DNA from: Rhipicephalus microplus
Taxonomy: Eukaryota; Arthropoda; Arachnida; Ixodida; Ixodidae
Length of the DNA stretch: 64,000 nucleotides
Reading direction: 5' to 3'
NCBI RefSeq assembly: GCF_043290135.1
Contig: NC_134707.1
Location: forward strand, 83,346,447 to 83,410,446
In this document: one piece after another, positions 44,488-54,590 of the stretch
Position numbering within the stretch: position 1 is the first letter of the stretch
Layout: every line of letters starts with the position of its first letter
Notes under the pieces: generated by a model
Database searches by the model: none
Told to the model about the DNA's origin: nothing
Seen by the model: only the letters and a program-made list of their open reading frames with translations
Translations under genes and position numbers: made by a program

Positions 44488-47400
44488 TTAACGCGCATGA
44501 AACGGCTTGAGGCGCGCGACATGTACGACTTCAGGTCGCGATCGGCGTCGTTGAGAGTTCGTGATGCCGTCGGGGACAACCTCGTAATCAAGTGGGCCGA
44601 GACGTCGAACCACCTTGTACGGTCCGAAGTACCGTCGCAGAAGCTTTTCACTTAGTCCACGTCGGCGTATCGGCGTCCACACCCAAACACGTTCACCGGG
44701 CTGGTATTCCACGAAGCGTCGTCGAAGGTTGTAACGGTGGCTGTCGGTCGTCTGTTGATTCTTGATACGAAGACGCGCAAGTTGTCGGGCTTCTTCGGCG
44801 CGTTGAAGGTACTCGCTCACATCGAGGTTTTCTTCGTCGGTGACGTTGGGTAACATGGCATCGAGCGTCGTTGCCGGGCTCCTTCCGTAGACCAGTTTGT
44901 ATGGAGATATCTGCGTCGTCTCCTGCACCGCCGTGTTGTATGCGAAGGTCACATACGGAAGAATGGTGTCCCACGTCTTGTGTTCGACATCGACGTACAT
45001 TGACAGCATGTCGGCGATCGTCTTGTTAAGCCGCTCGGTGAGGCCGTTGGTCTGTGGGTGGTACGCTGTCGTCCGGCGGTGGTTTGTTTGGCTGTATGCC
45101 AAGATCGCTTGAGTTAAGTCGGCAGTGAATGCCGTTCCTCTGTCGGTGATAAGGACCTCCGGGGCGCCGTGACGTAGGACGATATTTTCGACGAAGAACT
45201 TAGCTACCTCGGATGCACTGCCTTTTGGCAGGGCTTTTGTCTCGGCGTAGCGGGTGAGGTAGTCGGTAGCTACCACGATCCACTTGTTTCCGAAAGCCGA
45301 CGTCGGGAACGGCCCCAGTAGGTCCATACCAATCTGCTGGAAAGGTCGGCAAGGTGGATCAATTGGCTGCAGAAGTCCCGCTGTCCTTGTCGGCGGTGTC
45401 TTGCGTCGCTGACAGTCCCGGCATGTTCTCACATAACGAGTGACGTCGGTGGTAAGACGTGGCCAGTAGTACCTTTCTTGTATCCTCGCGAGCGTGCGAG
45501 AAACACCGAGGTGCCCTGCCGTCGGATCGTCGTGCAGAGCCTGCAGGAGTTCTGGTCGCAGAGCTGAAGGCACCACAAGGAGGTACTTAGCTCGAAGCGG
45601 TGAAAAGTTTTTCTTTTGTAGAAGACCGTTTCGTAGAAAGAACGACGCAAGTGCGCGCTTGAATACCTTCGGGACTTCGGCGGTCCGGCCTTCGAGGTAT
45701 TCTATTAGGGCCTTAAGTTCCGGGTCGGCCCTCTGTCGTTCAGCGAAGTCGTCGGTAGTTATCGTTCCTAAGAAGTAGTCGTCATCCGGGTCGTCGGGTA
45801 GCGGTTGGTCTACAGGCGCACGAGAGAGAGAGTCGGCGTCGGAGTGTTTTTTGCCGGACTTGTAAATGACAGTAATGTCATATTCTTGAAGTCTCAGGCT
45901 CCATCGTGCGAGGCGACCTGAAGGGTCCTTCAAGGTGGCTAGCCAGCACAATGCGTGGTGATCGCTCACAACTTTGAAGGGCCTGCCGTAGAGGTAGGGG
46001 CGAAATTTTGACGTAGCCCAGATGATGGCGAGGCACTCCTTTTCTGTTGTGGAATAATTTGCTTCTGCTTTGGATAGCGATCGGCTGGCTTAACTAATAA
46101 CCCTTTTTAGTCCGTCAGCCCTCTGCACAAGAACGGCGCCAAGACCTACGCTGCTTGCGTCAGTATGTATTTCTGTCTCGGCGAATTCGTCGAAATGGGC
46201 AAGTAACGGAGGCGTCTGGAGGCGATGTTTAAGCTCCTGGAAAGCGTGTTCCTGCGGCGTTTCCCACTTAAACTCCACGTCGGCCTTGGTAAGGTTAGTG
46301 AGAGGATCGGCGATGCGGGCGAAGTTTTTCACGAACCGCCTATAATAGGCACACAGGCCCAGAAATCGGCTCACGGCTTTCTTGTCAGTGGGCGGCGGGA
46401 AGTCGGCGATAGCGGCTGTTTTCCGTGGATCGGGACGAACTCCAGACTTGCTGATAACGTGCCCCAGAAACAAGAGCTCCTCATACGCAAATGTGCACTT
46501 TTCTGGCTTCAGTGTGAGTCCGGACGTCTTGATGGCTTGAAGTACAGCTTCAAGGCGCCGAAGATGCTCGTCGAAACTCGAGGAAAACACGACGAAGTCT
46601 TCCAAGTACACAAGGCAAGTCTGCCACTTCAATCCTGCCAGTACTGTATCCATAACGCGTTGAAAAGTTGCAGGCGCTGAGCAAAGACCGAAGGGCATCA
46701 CCTTAAACTCGAAGAGGCCGTCCGGTGTTATAAACGCCGTCTTCTCTCGGTCTCTTTCGTCGACTTCGATTTGCCAATAGCCAGTCTTGAGGTCCATTGA
46801 CGAGAAGTACTTGGCGTTATGGAGCCCATCAAGGGCGTCGTCTATTCGTGGGAGAGGATACACGTCCTTTCTTGTGATTTTGTTCAGGCGGCGATAATCG
46901 ACGCAGAAACGTAGGGTCCCATCCTTTTTCTTCACTAACACCACGGGGGATGCCCACGGACTCTTGGACGGCTGGATAATGTCATCTCGCAGCATTTCAT
47001 CAACTTGTCTCTTCATTGCCTCACGTTCTCGCGTCGAAACCCTGTACGGACTCTGACGGAGTGGTCTGGCATTTTCTTCGGTTATGATTCGATGTTTCGT
47101 GATTGGGGTCTGCCGAATTTGCGATGACGACGAAAAGCAATCTTCGTATTGCAAGAGCAGGGCCTTGAGCTGTTCTTGCTTATCGTTCGGAAGTCTGGGA
47201 TTGACGTCGAAAGCTATGGGAGGGTCTTGGTTCCTCCGAGTAGGTTCCGCAGAATCGGCGAGGGCGAAAGCACTGGTGGCTTCGACAATTTCTTCGATGT
47301 ATGCGACCGTTGTTCCTTTGTTCACATGTTTGTACTCATTGCTGAAATTCGTGAGCTTAACCGTTGCTTTGCCTCCCCGCAACTCTGCAATTCCTCTTGC

Positions 47401-48108
47401 GACGCAAATATTTCGGGTGACCAACAGATGCTGACTGCCTTCAACGACGCTTTCCAAGTCAGGTGATTTAGGAGCGCCGACTGAAATAATGACGCTTGAG
47501 CGAGGCGGAATGGTGACTTGTTCTTCCAGCACATTCAAGGCATGGTGTCCTGACGGCGTGCGCGGCGGTAGTGCTTCTTCTGTGGATAACGTTATCGACC
47601 TTGTTTTTAGGTTGATGACAGCACCATGGAGGCATAAGAAGTCCATGCCAAGGATGACATCTCTCGAGCAACGCTGTAGGACTACGAAGTCTGTAGGATA
47701 AATACGGCCGTTAATGGTGACTCTCGCTGTGCAGATTCCTGCAGGCGTTACGAGATGACCTCCGGCTGTGCGGATTTCAGGGCCTTTCCAGGCTGTCCTA
47801 ACTTTCTTTAACTTCGCGGCGAACGACCCACTGATGACAGAATAGTCGGCTCCAGTATCGACGAGAGCAGTCACACTGTGGCCGTCGATAAGAACGTCGA
47901 GGTCGCAAGTTCGCCGTCTCGCATTACAGTTAGGGCGTGGCGTCGGGTCACGGCTGCGTCGGCTTGTTCCGCTGCTTCCATGTTGCGTCGTCCGGCCACC
48001 TTCGGTAAGTGAGCTTTTGCCTTCAGGGCTTTGCCTGGTTGGGGTTGTGTTCAAAAAGATCCGTCGCGTCGGCGTCGTCGGAGGAGGATCTTCGGTAGTT
48101 CGTCGCAC
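44488..48108 (-). pseudogene. pol: Pol polyprotein of G6, one stop and YLED at the RT active site
   Basis: One frame of about 1206 codons, in a frame different from gag, which ends 30 bp before this start. Protease ALVDTGADYSV near residue 84. [36 protein letters not shown], and CLVYLEDFVVF near residue 502, where the catalytic first Asp of YLDD is Glu. RNase H: EIHTDASSVGLGAVLVQ, then a TAA at 46090-46092 in place of a Tyr codon, then [15 protein letters not shown] and DHHALCWL. Integrase: H2C2 (CRDCQRRK), DDX35E core (QIGMDLLGPF, LITDRGTAF, NGLTERLNK) and a GPY-type C-terminus (RRYFGPYKVVRRL). Apart from the stop and YLED all motifs are intact. Confidence 0.92.
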
Positions 48109-48137
48109 AGCAACCGCACCTCCATCGGTTGCTGCCC

Positions 48138-49532
48138 TTAGTTTCCCGGATATGGGCTAGGAGACCGGCCCCGCGTTGGGCCAGAGTACTGCCGGGGGTG
48201 CGGTGACATGCGGCGGCTGGGCGACGGCGAACGGGAAGGACTTCGTGGTGTCCATTGAGTTCCTGCCAGGTAGTCGGCGATGTCACGTGGCCGATCTCCT
48301 GGCTGCGGACGCGGTGCATTGACGGAGAAGCCACGCAGTCCCATCTGTCGGTACTGGCAACGGCGGTATGTGTGTCCGGCCTCGCCGCAGTGGTAGCAGA
48401 GCGGGCGATGGTCAGGGGTGCGCCAGACGTCAGTCTTCCTCGGTGCACTGCACTGGCCCGCTGGGGAACGGTAGGACGTCGGTTGGGGTGGTGGCGGCAG
48501 TGGCGTCTGGCGACGAAAGTGTGACGGGGCGGCGTTTTGGCGTGGACGGGGAGGAGCGTTGTGGCGCACTGCAGCGGCGTAGCTCATAGTTTCTGGCTCG
48601 GGCGGCGGTGTTTCGGGAATTCGAAGCGATTGCCGGACTTCTTCTCGCACGATGTCGGCGATCGAATCCACTTGAGGCTGCGCCGAAGGCAACAGTTTGC
48701 GCAGCTCTTCCCGCACGATCGCTCGGATCGTTTCACGCAGGTCGTCGGAGTCACTGGCTTGAGCAGCAGCGCATTCTGGAGTCAGGCGACGATTATACTG
48801 TCTGGTGCGCATGTCCAGCGTTTTTGCGATGGTGGTCGCCTCGGATACAAATTCTTGGACGGTGTTCGGTGGATTCCTCATTAGTCCCGCGAAGAGCTCC
48901 TGTTTCACCCCTCGCATGAGGAAACGAACTTTCTTTTCCTCAGGCATGTCTGGGTCAGCGTGACGGAATAGGCGGGTCATCTCCTCTGTGAAAATTCCAA
49001 CCTTTTCATTTGGTAGCTGAACCCGGGTCTCGAGTAGAGCAGCGGCCCTCTCTTTGCGAGCGACAATTGCGAACGTTTGAAGAAATGCGCCACAGAAGAC
49101 ATCCCACGTTCGGAGCGTGGACTCCCGATTCTCTAGCCAGGTCCTTGCGGTGTCTTCCAGGTAGAAGTACACACGACGGAGCTTTTCTTCGTTGTCCCAG
49201 TGGTTGAGGGCGGCCACACGGTCGTATGTTTCTAGCCAGGTTTCCGGGTCTTCAAACGATGAGCCATGGAACGTTGGTGGTTCCCTGGGTTGATGAATGA
49301 CGATCGCGCGCTGGGACGCTCCGGTTGTCATTGTCGCTGCAGTCGAGGTCATGGTCTTGGTCTTCCGCGCCTTGTTTAGTAGCAGGCCGTACTCCGGTGG
49401 GAGACGTTGCTGTCGGCGGCTCGTTCGCTGCTCTTGGTTGGCGTCGGTGTCTTCTCCGCGAAGGGGGCTGGGTTCACGGCTTGACGGGGGCGTCCGGTAC
49501 ATGAACGAAGCAGCACCTCCACCAGATGTCAT
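48138..49532 (-). CDS. gag: Gag polyprotein of G6, open
   Basis: 464 codons without a stop. The first ATG overlaps the LTR end and exists only through the substitution noted there; a downstream Met (FMYRTPPS, residue 11) is the likelier original start. Capsid: EPPTFHGSSFEDPETWLETYD, YFYLEDTARTWLENRE, VRFLMRGVKQELFAGLMRNPP. Linker with REEVRQSLRIPETPPPEPETMSYAAAV split by prolines. CCHC knuckle CYHCGEAGHTYRRC at about 48358-48405, then an Arg/Ser/Pro-rich tail (SPSRSPSPSRR). It would form particles and bind RNA, and could package defective relatives. Confidence 0.9.
   Translation of the reverse strand: MTSGGGAASFMYRTPPSSREPSPLRGEDTDANQEQRTSRRQQRLPPEYGLLLNKARKTKTMTSTAATMTTGASQRAIVIHQPREPPTFHGSSFEDPETWLETYDRVAALNHWDNEEKLRRVYFYLEDTARTWLENRESTLRTWDVFCGAFLQTFAIVARKERAAALLETRVQLPNEKVGIFTEEMTRLFRHADPDMPEEKKVRFLMRGVKQELFAGLMRNPPNTVQEFVSEATTIAKTLDMRTRQYNRRLTPECAAAQASDSDDLRETIRAIVREELRKLLPSAQPQVDSIADIVREEVRQSLRIPETPPPEPETMSYAAAVRHNAPPRPRQNAAPSHFRRQTPLPPPPQPTSYRSPAGQCSAPRKTDVWRTPDHRPLCYHCGEAGHTYRRCQYRQMGLRGFSVNAPRPQPGDRPRDIADYLAGTQWTPRSPSRSPSPSRRMSPHPRQYSGPTRGRSPSPYPGN
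49508..49524 (-). promoter_or_regulatory. Primer-binding site of G6
   Basis: Minus TGGTGGAGGTGCTGCT two bases after the 5' LTR, the shared motif of this group. Confidence 0.75.
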
Positions 49533-49933
49533 GGAATCGCGACGTGGCCAAAGACAAAAAACTTCGTGTTGGGATTTAACTGTTTATTTGGGCGAACCTG
49601 TGCCCAGTAAAGGGAAAGCCTAATTACAGCAGCAGTCTTGCACAGATAGCAGTCTCGGACTGATAGCGGCGAACGCAGCGTCGGCCTTCGATCAACAACT
49701 GACAAGCGGCGAAGCACGTCGGCATTTATACTCTTGCCGTCGAATGTTCTAGCGTTATCGCTGGCGGTGGCGTAGCTTCCAGAACAATCTGTACCGTTCG
49801 CACAGTGGGCGTAATCTTATCGAAATGATCTACTACAGTCCGGAACCTTCTAGAAAACTGCAGGCGCGGTTTGCGCTGAGAATCGTGTGGTGTTTTGGGA
49901 CGATAACAAAAACTTGGGAAATGGAACGTGGCA
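49527..49933 (-). repeat. 5' LTR of G6
   Basis: 407 bp; minus-strand TGCCACGTTCC...CATGACA. A G-to-A change near its end creates an ATG in frame with gag that the other LTR lacks (CGTGACA). Confidence 0.95.
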
Positions 49934-49937
49934 ATAC

Positions 49938-50746
49938 AACACCATACGCTTTATCGTGATCTGAAATTCGGACGTCCATTTCAGAACACTTGCATGTGTG
50001 TGAATATAAACAAACATTCGCGATACTGCGCCGCCAAAAGCGAAGTACTCCGTTATAGCTCAGAACGTCATTGGGGTGTTTTGTAGCTACCTTACCGATG
50101 AACCTGCCACTTTATGATGTTAGTGATATAGAATGTACACTACCGTTCACTGTTAAAGGGAAAACTCTCATGAGCATCTATCATATTGTGGGCCCCACAA
50201 CTGCGAGTAGACGTAGACACATTGTTCGTGAATGGTGCTAGTCTATCAAAAGGAGTCATAGAAGTCAACCAGCAGTATTTTTATGCTGATGTAAGCCACT
50301 ATGCTTTTTCCAGAGAGCGAAATCCTGACATGGTGCAAAATAAATTGTGAACCCGTATGCACATGTTTAAGCTACAGTTCCCTCTTTCAACGTTGTATGA
50401 CAGGCCTGCCAGGACAGTTTCTAAAAACAGCAGTACTTATAGACGCTCTATATAACCAATATGGGGAACATATTTCAGTGAGCCTACGCGGAATACTGAC
50501 GTACCATTCTACCGTGAAGACGGTTCAGCATAAAAATGAAACACTCTGACAAGCCGAGTCGTATTGCTCGCAGTTGAGAAATCTAGTCGTGGGTAAGAAA
50601 AAGAATAATACAGCTGGTGATAAAACACTATTCGGCACTTCATATTTTGACACATATTTTCGTTTTGAACAACGATAGAATGGTCTTGCTCAAATAAAGC
50701 CCCAACACTTTTGTGGAGCATGTGGAATAAAATTTGAAGAGTGAAT
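49938..50746. other. No recognisable gene
   Basis: AT-rich, short frames, no repeats recognised. Confidence 0.5.
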
Positions 50747-50757
50747 AGTGCTGATAG

Positions 50758-51011
50758 CCCCGCCACGGTGGTCTAGTGGCTAAGGTACTCGGCTGCTGAC
50801 CTGCAGGTCGCGGGATCGAATTCCGGCTGTGGCGGCTGCCATTTCGATGGAGGCGGAAATGTTGTAGGCCCGTGTACTCAGATTTGGGTGCACGTTAAAG
50901 AACCCCATTTCGACCACCTGCAGGTGGTCGAAATTTTCGGAGCCCTCCTATACGGCGTCTCTCATAATCATATGGTGGTTTTGGGACGTTAAACCCCACA
51001 AATCAATCAAT
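50758..51011 (+). mobile_element. Complete tRNA-derived SINE (Ruka-like) with 11 bp target duplication
   Basis: 254 bp. The tRNA-like head has an A-box-like TGGTCTAGTGGCTAAGG and a B-box-like GGATCGAATTCC, the internal RNA polymerase III promoter. The body holds GTGCACGTTAAAGAACCCC and CATAATCATATGGTGG; the tail is ATCAATCAAT. AGTGCTGATAG (50747-50757) and AGCGCTGATAG (51012-51022) flank it. It would be mobilised by a LINE. The name Ruka-like is from memory of a tick SINE and was not checked by search. Confidence 0.9.
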
Positions 51012-51145
51012 AGCGCTGATAGTTGCAGCGTTTACTATACTCCACATTTATTTAAATTTCACATGAATTTATTGAAGTGTATCACTCAATGCCCATCACC
51101 ACTGCCTTAAAATCAACGAATATTCTCATATGACACCAATAATGT

Positions 51146-51427
51146 TTATACTCCAGGTTCATTTTTCGTCATCGCCCTCACCATGAGGTTCCTTACAATG
51201 TCTAAATTCATGACACTGCCTCTGGCACCGTGTTTTTCATGTGCGTGTGAAAACATGCTAGTGCAGCCGATGAAAAGCACCGGTAGTCTCTCGTCGTGTG
51301 AAAGGTCCATAAAGGGGCGAAGGAGGTCTTGTAGGATAGAGCGTACAAGGGACAAGAACTGCGTATTTTTATCGGCCGGGCGCTTTCGCAAGCGCCTTAG
51401 CTTGGCAGGTATCAGCAGACGTCTCAT
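51146..51427 (-). other. Unassigned open frame, 93 codons
   Basis: Begins MRRLLIPAKLRRLRKRPADK and continues with LSLVRSILQDLLRPFMDLSHDE and FIGCTSMFSHAHEKHG. Basic start, mixed composition, no known domain that I recognise, no signal peptide or membrane segment. It could be an exon, a transposon piece, or chance. No splice or promoter evidence. Confidence 0.25.
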
Positions 51428-51517
51428 ACTCTTCTTGTACGTGCTGTGTTCCTAGTGCTAAACTTGCGCTGCAGCGTTAAACTGTGCAAGGGTCATAATA
51501 ATAAGAAGAAGATCTCT

Positions 51518-51622
51518 TGAGGTGCTATGTCCCGAAACCTTGATATGATTATGAGAGACACCGTAGTGGAGGGCTCCAGAAATTTCGACCCCCTTGGGCT
51601 CTTTAATGTGCACATAAATCCA
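51518..51622 (-). mobile_element. SINE fragment, 3' half, minus strand
   Basis: ATGATTATGAGAGACACCGT, GGAGGGCTCCAGAAATTTCG and TCTTTAATGTGCAC are reverse complements of blocks in the complete SINE at 50758. The tRNA-like head is missing. Confidence 0.82.
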
Positions 51623-51794
51623 GGCCGTGGTATACGAATATGCAGGTGCCGACACTCTCCCCGCATTGTGTTTAGGAACGCATTCCCTGTGTGTACGGAT
51701 AATGTTCGAGCCGTTATCAGTTATCTCGCAGCTTCTTCGGGTGCTTTCTTAGATGGCGTTACGACGAGCGGGCTCGGGCGTCTCGGCAACACGC

Positions 51795-52018
51795 TCGGCA
51801 GAAAGACGCATGCTGCCGATTCTAAGTCTTTTACAGCGAAAGCTGTTATGAGATCACAACACGGGTCATGCGTGGCGCCGTAGTTGTCCGCCGCCGCTGC
51901 CACCGCCGTTGTCCGTAACCACTATCACACGAAATAAAATAAAAACATTAAAGATATAGTGGGACTCTAACCCGGGTCGACTGCGTGCCAGCCCAGTATT
52001 CTACCGGTGATCCACGCC
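51795..52018 (-). mobile_element. Second tRNA-derived SINE candidate
   Basis: On the minus strand it starts with a tRNA-like segment: GGATCACCGGTAGAATACTG (D-arm-like), a CTGGGCTGGCACGCAG arm whose 7-base loop would place GGC in the anticodon, and CCCGGGTTAGAGTCCC as a B-box-like T arm. A non-tRNA body with CGGCGGCGGACAACTACGGC text follows. The body differs from the first SINE. Alternative: a tRNA-Ala pseudogene. Confidence 0.55.
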
Positions 52019-52079
52019 GGTTTTTCTTTTATTTACTGTTAAACTTCACACACGGGAGGATAACAGAAAGATATTACAA

Positions 52080-53237
52080 TACACAACAATCATGACAGAT
52101 AAAGTACTACGGCCATCAAGCACTGCTACAGCACATCACGTCCTAAAATTTCTTCATGGTCAGTAGGGCTTCTAACCTCTATCACAATAAGGGAACACAT
52201 TGATTTGTTTTCACTACCTCGAGAAACCTTGAGATACTTTTTTCAAAATACTTTCTTGCTGGTCTCCTGTCAGGGTCACAGTAAAATTTAGCCATTCGAG
52301 AGCGCCATATACTGTGCAAGGCAGTCATCATGATTGAAACAAAAGGTAATCCATCATCATTTTTTATCGCTAAACACCTCATTCCATGAGAGTCTAACGG
52401 TAACCTTTTATTTTATTTTGTAACACGTCCTCAAGGTATAGTCCTTCCCAGCATTGCAGGAAAACGTGGTCAATAGTTTCCGGTTTGTTACATATTAGAG
52501 AATCAGATTCAAAAAGAACGTTTTCGCATTTCGAGCTGCCGGCATTTTTTAGCTCGTTTAAAAACATTCTGACCCTTGCATGCTGTATACAGCGCTCTGT
52601 ATAGTAGGATGGGGAGCACGATGTCACATAAATTTTTGTACAGTTTTTTTTTCTTTACAACAGACTACAGGTAGTCAGTCGAAAACGAACACACAAACAC
52701 TGCACGCTAGCCACGACTTCCTTCATGTATCCTTGCAAAGCCCCTGTGCTTGCTCATAACAAACTCAGGCAACAGTCTACTTAGTCTTATTTGACACACT
52801 GTTTGTAGGAAAGGATCTCTTGTCTCACGTAAAAATAAAAACCTATTTACTAACCATTTGATAAACAGATGACCTAGCCCAAGGCATCCACACTTCACCC
52901 GTCTTAACAAATTCGTGCGACTGCACCTTTCCCAGTAAGAGCCCCACACAAATATGGCAAAAACCCTATGTAATCTTTGCACGCTGACCCTGAATCATTA
53001 CAGCACTTTCATAACATACCACAGCTTAAACACAAAAAACCATTTGCACACAGTAGCCCTAGCCAACATGGACAGATAAGTTGCTTTCCCCCTATTCGCT
53101 TTCTTTTTCATTCTTTTCCTTGCTGTGTCCAATAATTATCAGTGAGTTCGTATGACTCAAGCGGAGCTCCGAGATATTTAACTGGCGTTTTTCTCCATTT
53201 ATTGACTGCGAAAATTTGCGAGGTTGAATGCAAATAT
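52080..53237 (-). pseudogene. L1-like LINE (LINE-g): RT C-terminal part and 3' end
   Basis: Starts at the left end of the gypsy remnant with RT thumb text NKWRKTPVKYLGAPLESYELTD, then MQRLHRVFAIFVWGSYWERCSR, GCLGLGHLFIKWLVNRFLFLR and a Cys/His-type tail (CNKPETIDHVFLQCWEGLYL). These are C-terminal blocks of L1/Tx1-like LINEs. Several stops and shifts. Confidence 0.78.
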
Positions 53238-53398
53238 TGTCACGGGGTGCGACGGGGCGGCGATTTGGCGTGGACGAGGAGGAGCGTTCTGGCGCACTGC
53301 AGTGGCGTAGCTGCAATACAAGTTCTTGGACGGTGTTCGGTGGATTCCTCATGAGTCCCGCGAAGAGCTCCTGTTTGACCCCTCGCATGAGCACACGA

Positions 53399-53500
53399 AC
53401 TTTTTTCTCCTCAGGCATGTCTGGGAGAGCTTGACGGAATAGGCAAGCCATCTCTTCTGTGAAAATGGCAACATTTTCATTTGGTACCTGAACCCGGGTC
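53399..53500. repeat. Perfect 102 bp inverted repeat, left arm
   Basis: Exact reverse complement of 53680-53781, spacer 179 bp. Both arms are gag sequence. Confidence 0.93.
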
Positions 53501-53512
53501 CTTGCGGCGTCT

Positions 53513-53593
53513 TCCGCCGCAAGGACCTGGCTCGAAAATCGGGAGTCCATGCTCCGCCGCAAGGACCTGGCTCGAAAATCGGGAGTCCATGCT
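53513..53593. repeat. Two tandem copies of a 40 bp unit in the inverted-repeat spacer
   Basis: The unit CCGCCGCAAGGACCTGGCTC...GGAGTCCATGCT occurs twice in a row; GTCCTTGCGGCG just before it adds an inverted part. Confidence 0.9.
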
Positions 53594-53679
53594 CCAAACG
53601 TAGGATGTCTTCTGTGGCGCATTCCTGCAAACATTCGCGAGCGTCGCTCGCAAAGAGAGGGCCGCTGCTTTAGTATAGA

Positions 53680-53781
53680 GACCCGGGTTCAGGTACCAAA
53701 TGAAAATGTTGCCATTTTCACAGAAGAGATGGCTTGCCTATTCCGTCAAGCTCTCCCAGACATGCCTGAGGAGAAAAAAGT
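53680..53781. repeat. Perfect 102 bp inverted repeat, right arm
   Basis: Partner of 53399-53500. Identity over the full arm suggests recent origin or gene conversion. Confidence 0.93.
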
Positions 53782-54133
53782 ACACACGACGGAACGGAGC
53801 TTTTCTTCATTGTCCTAGTGGTTGGGGGCCGTATGTTTCTGGCCAGGTCTCCGGGTCTTCGAACGATGTCCTATGGACAGTTGGTGGTTCCCCGGGTTGA
53901 TGCATGACGATCGCGGGCTGGGACACTGCGGTTGTCATTTTCGCTGCAGTCGAGGTCATGGCCTTGATCTTTTACGCCTTGTCTTGTAGTGGCCCGTACT
54001 CCGGTGGTACACCTTGCTGTCAGCGGCTTGTTCGCTGCTCCTGGTTGGCGTTGGTGTCTTCTCCGCGACGTGGGCTGGGTTCATGGCTTGACGGGGGCGT
54101 ACGGTACATGAACGAAGCAGCACTTCCTCCATA

Positions 54134-54586
54134 TGTCACAGGGTCGTGACGTGGCCGAAGACAGGAGACTTTATGTTGGGACTTGACTGTTTATTTGGGC
54201 GAACCTGTGCACGGTAAACGAAAAGTCTGATTACAGTAGCAGTCTTGCACAGATAGCAGTGAACGTTGCGTCGGCCGTCGATCAACTGACAAGCGGTTAT
54301 GCGCGTCGGCACTTATATACTTGGCGTCTTTTATAATAATATGGTAGTTTTTGGACGTTAAACCCGGCGTATCAATCATTTATACACTTGCCATCGAATG
54401 TTCTAGCATTATTGCTAGCAGTGACGTAGGTTTCAGAATAATCTGTATAGTTTGCGGAGTGCGCGTGGTCTTATAGAAATGATCTACTACAGTCCTCAAG
54501 CTTCTCGAAGACATCAGGTGCGGTTTGCGCTGAAAATCGTGTAGTGTATTGGGGCGATAACTAAACTTGTGAAAAGGAACATGGCA
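54134..54586 (-). repeat. 5' LTR of the G6-family remnant, carrying a SINE piece
   Basis: Matches the G6 LTR along its length with moderate divergence, interrupted by SINE sequence at 54324-54379. Confidence 0.9.
54324..54379 (+). mobile_element. SINE 3' fragment inserted in an LTR
   Basis: TTATAATAATATGGTAGTTT and GGACGTTAAACCC match the SINE tail, ending ATCAATCATT. TTATATACTTG (54313-54323) and TTATACACTTG (54380-54390) are an 11 bp target duplication of LTR sequence, so a strongly 5'-truncated copy inserted here. Confidence 0.85.
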
Positions 54587-54590
54587 ATAT

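Larger units (their letters stand above)
43950..49933 (-). mobile_element. Complete Ty3/gypsy LTR retrotransposon G6, nearly intact
   Basis: 5.98 kb between 407 bp LTRs, flanked by ATAC at 43946-43949 and 49934-49937. The LTRs differ at about five positions (roughly 1%), so it is young. gag is open end to end; pol has one stop and one changed RT catalytic residue. Its family has a second, rearranged member at 53238-54586, and G8 is a close relative by protein text. Confidence 0.96.
53240..54133 (-). pseudogene. gag: gag fragments of the G6-family remnant, partly inverted
   Basis: Minus-strand gag text (EKKVRVLMRGVKQELFAGLMRNPPNT) occupies 53330-53500; from about 53510 to 53781 gag runs on the plus strand (FCGAFLQT, VARKERAAAL region, then the same NENVAIFTEEM text); from 53782 the minus orientation returns toward the gag start. 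A segment of gag is therefore inverted and partly duplicated. Confidence 0.85.
53238..54586 (-). mobile_element. Rearranged gypsy remnant of the G6 family
   Basis: Has one LTR (54134-54586) and scrambled gag; pol and nearly all of the other LTR are gone. Both outer ends keep the element termini (TGTCACGG at 53238 and GGCA at 54586) and ATAT stands on both sides (53234-53237 and 54587-54590), so it moved or settled as one unit and was deleted afterwards or during transposition. It lies inside the RT of LINE-g. Confidence 0.85.

Noticed and set aside
48255..48919. Plus-strand frames opposite G6 gag
   Set aside because: Antisense shadows of the open gag frame; no domains.
50758..50840. Possible functional tRNA gene
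   Set aside because: The A and B boxes belong to the head of a SINE with body, tail and target duplication; the cloverleaf is degenerate.
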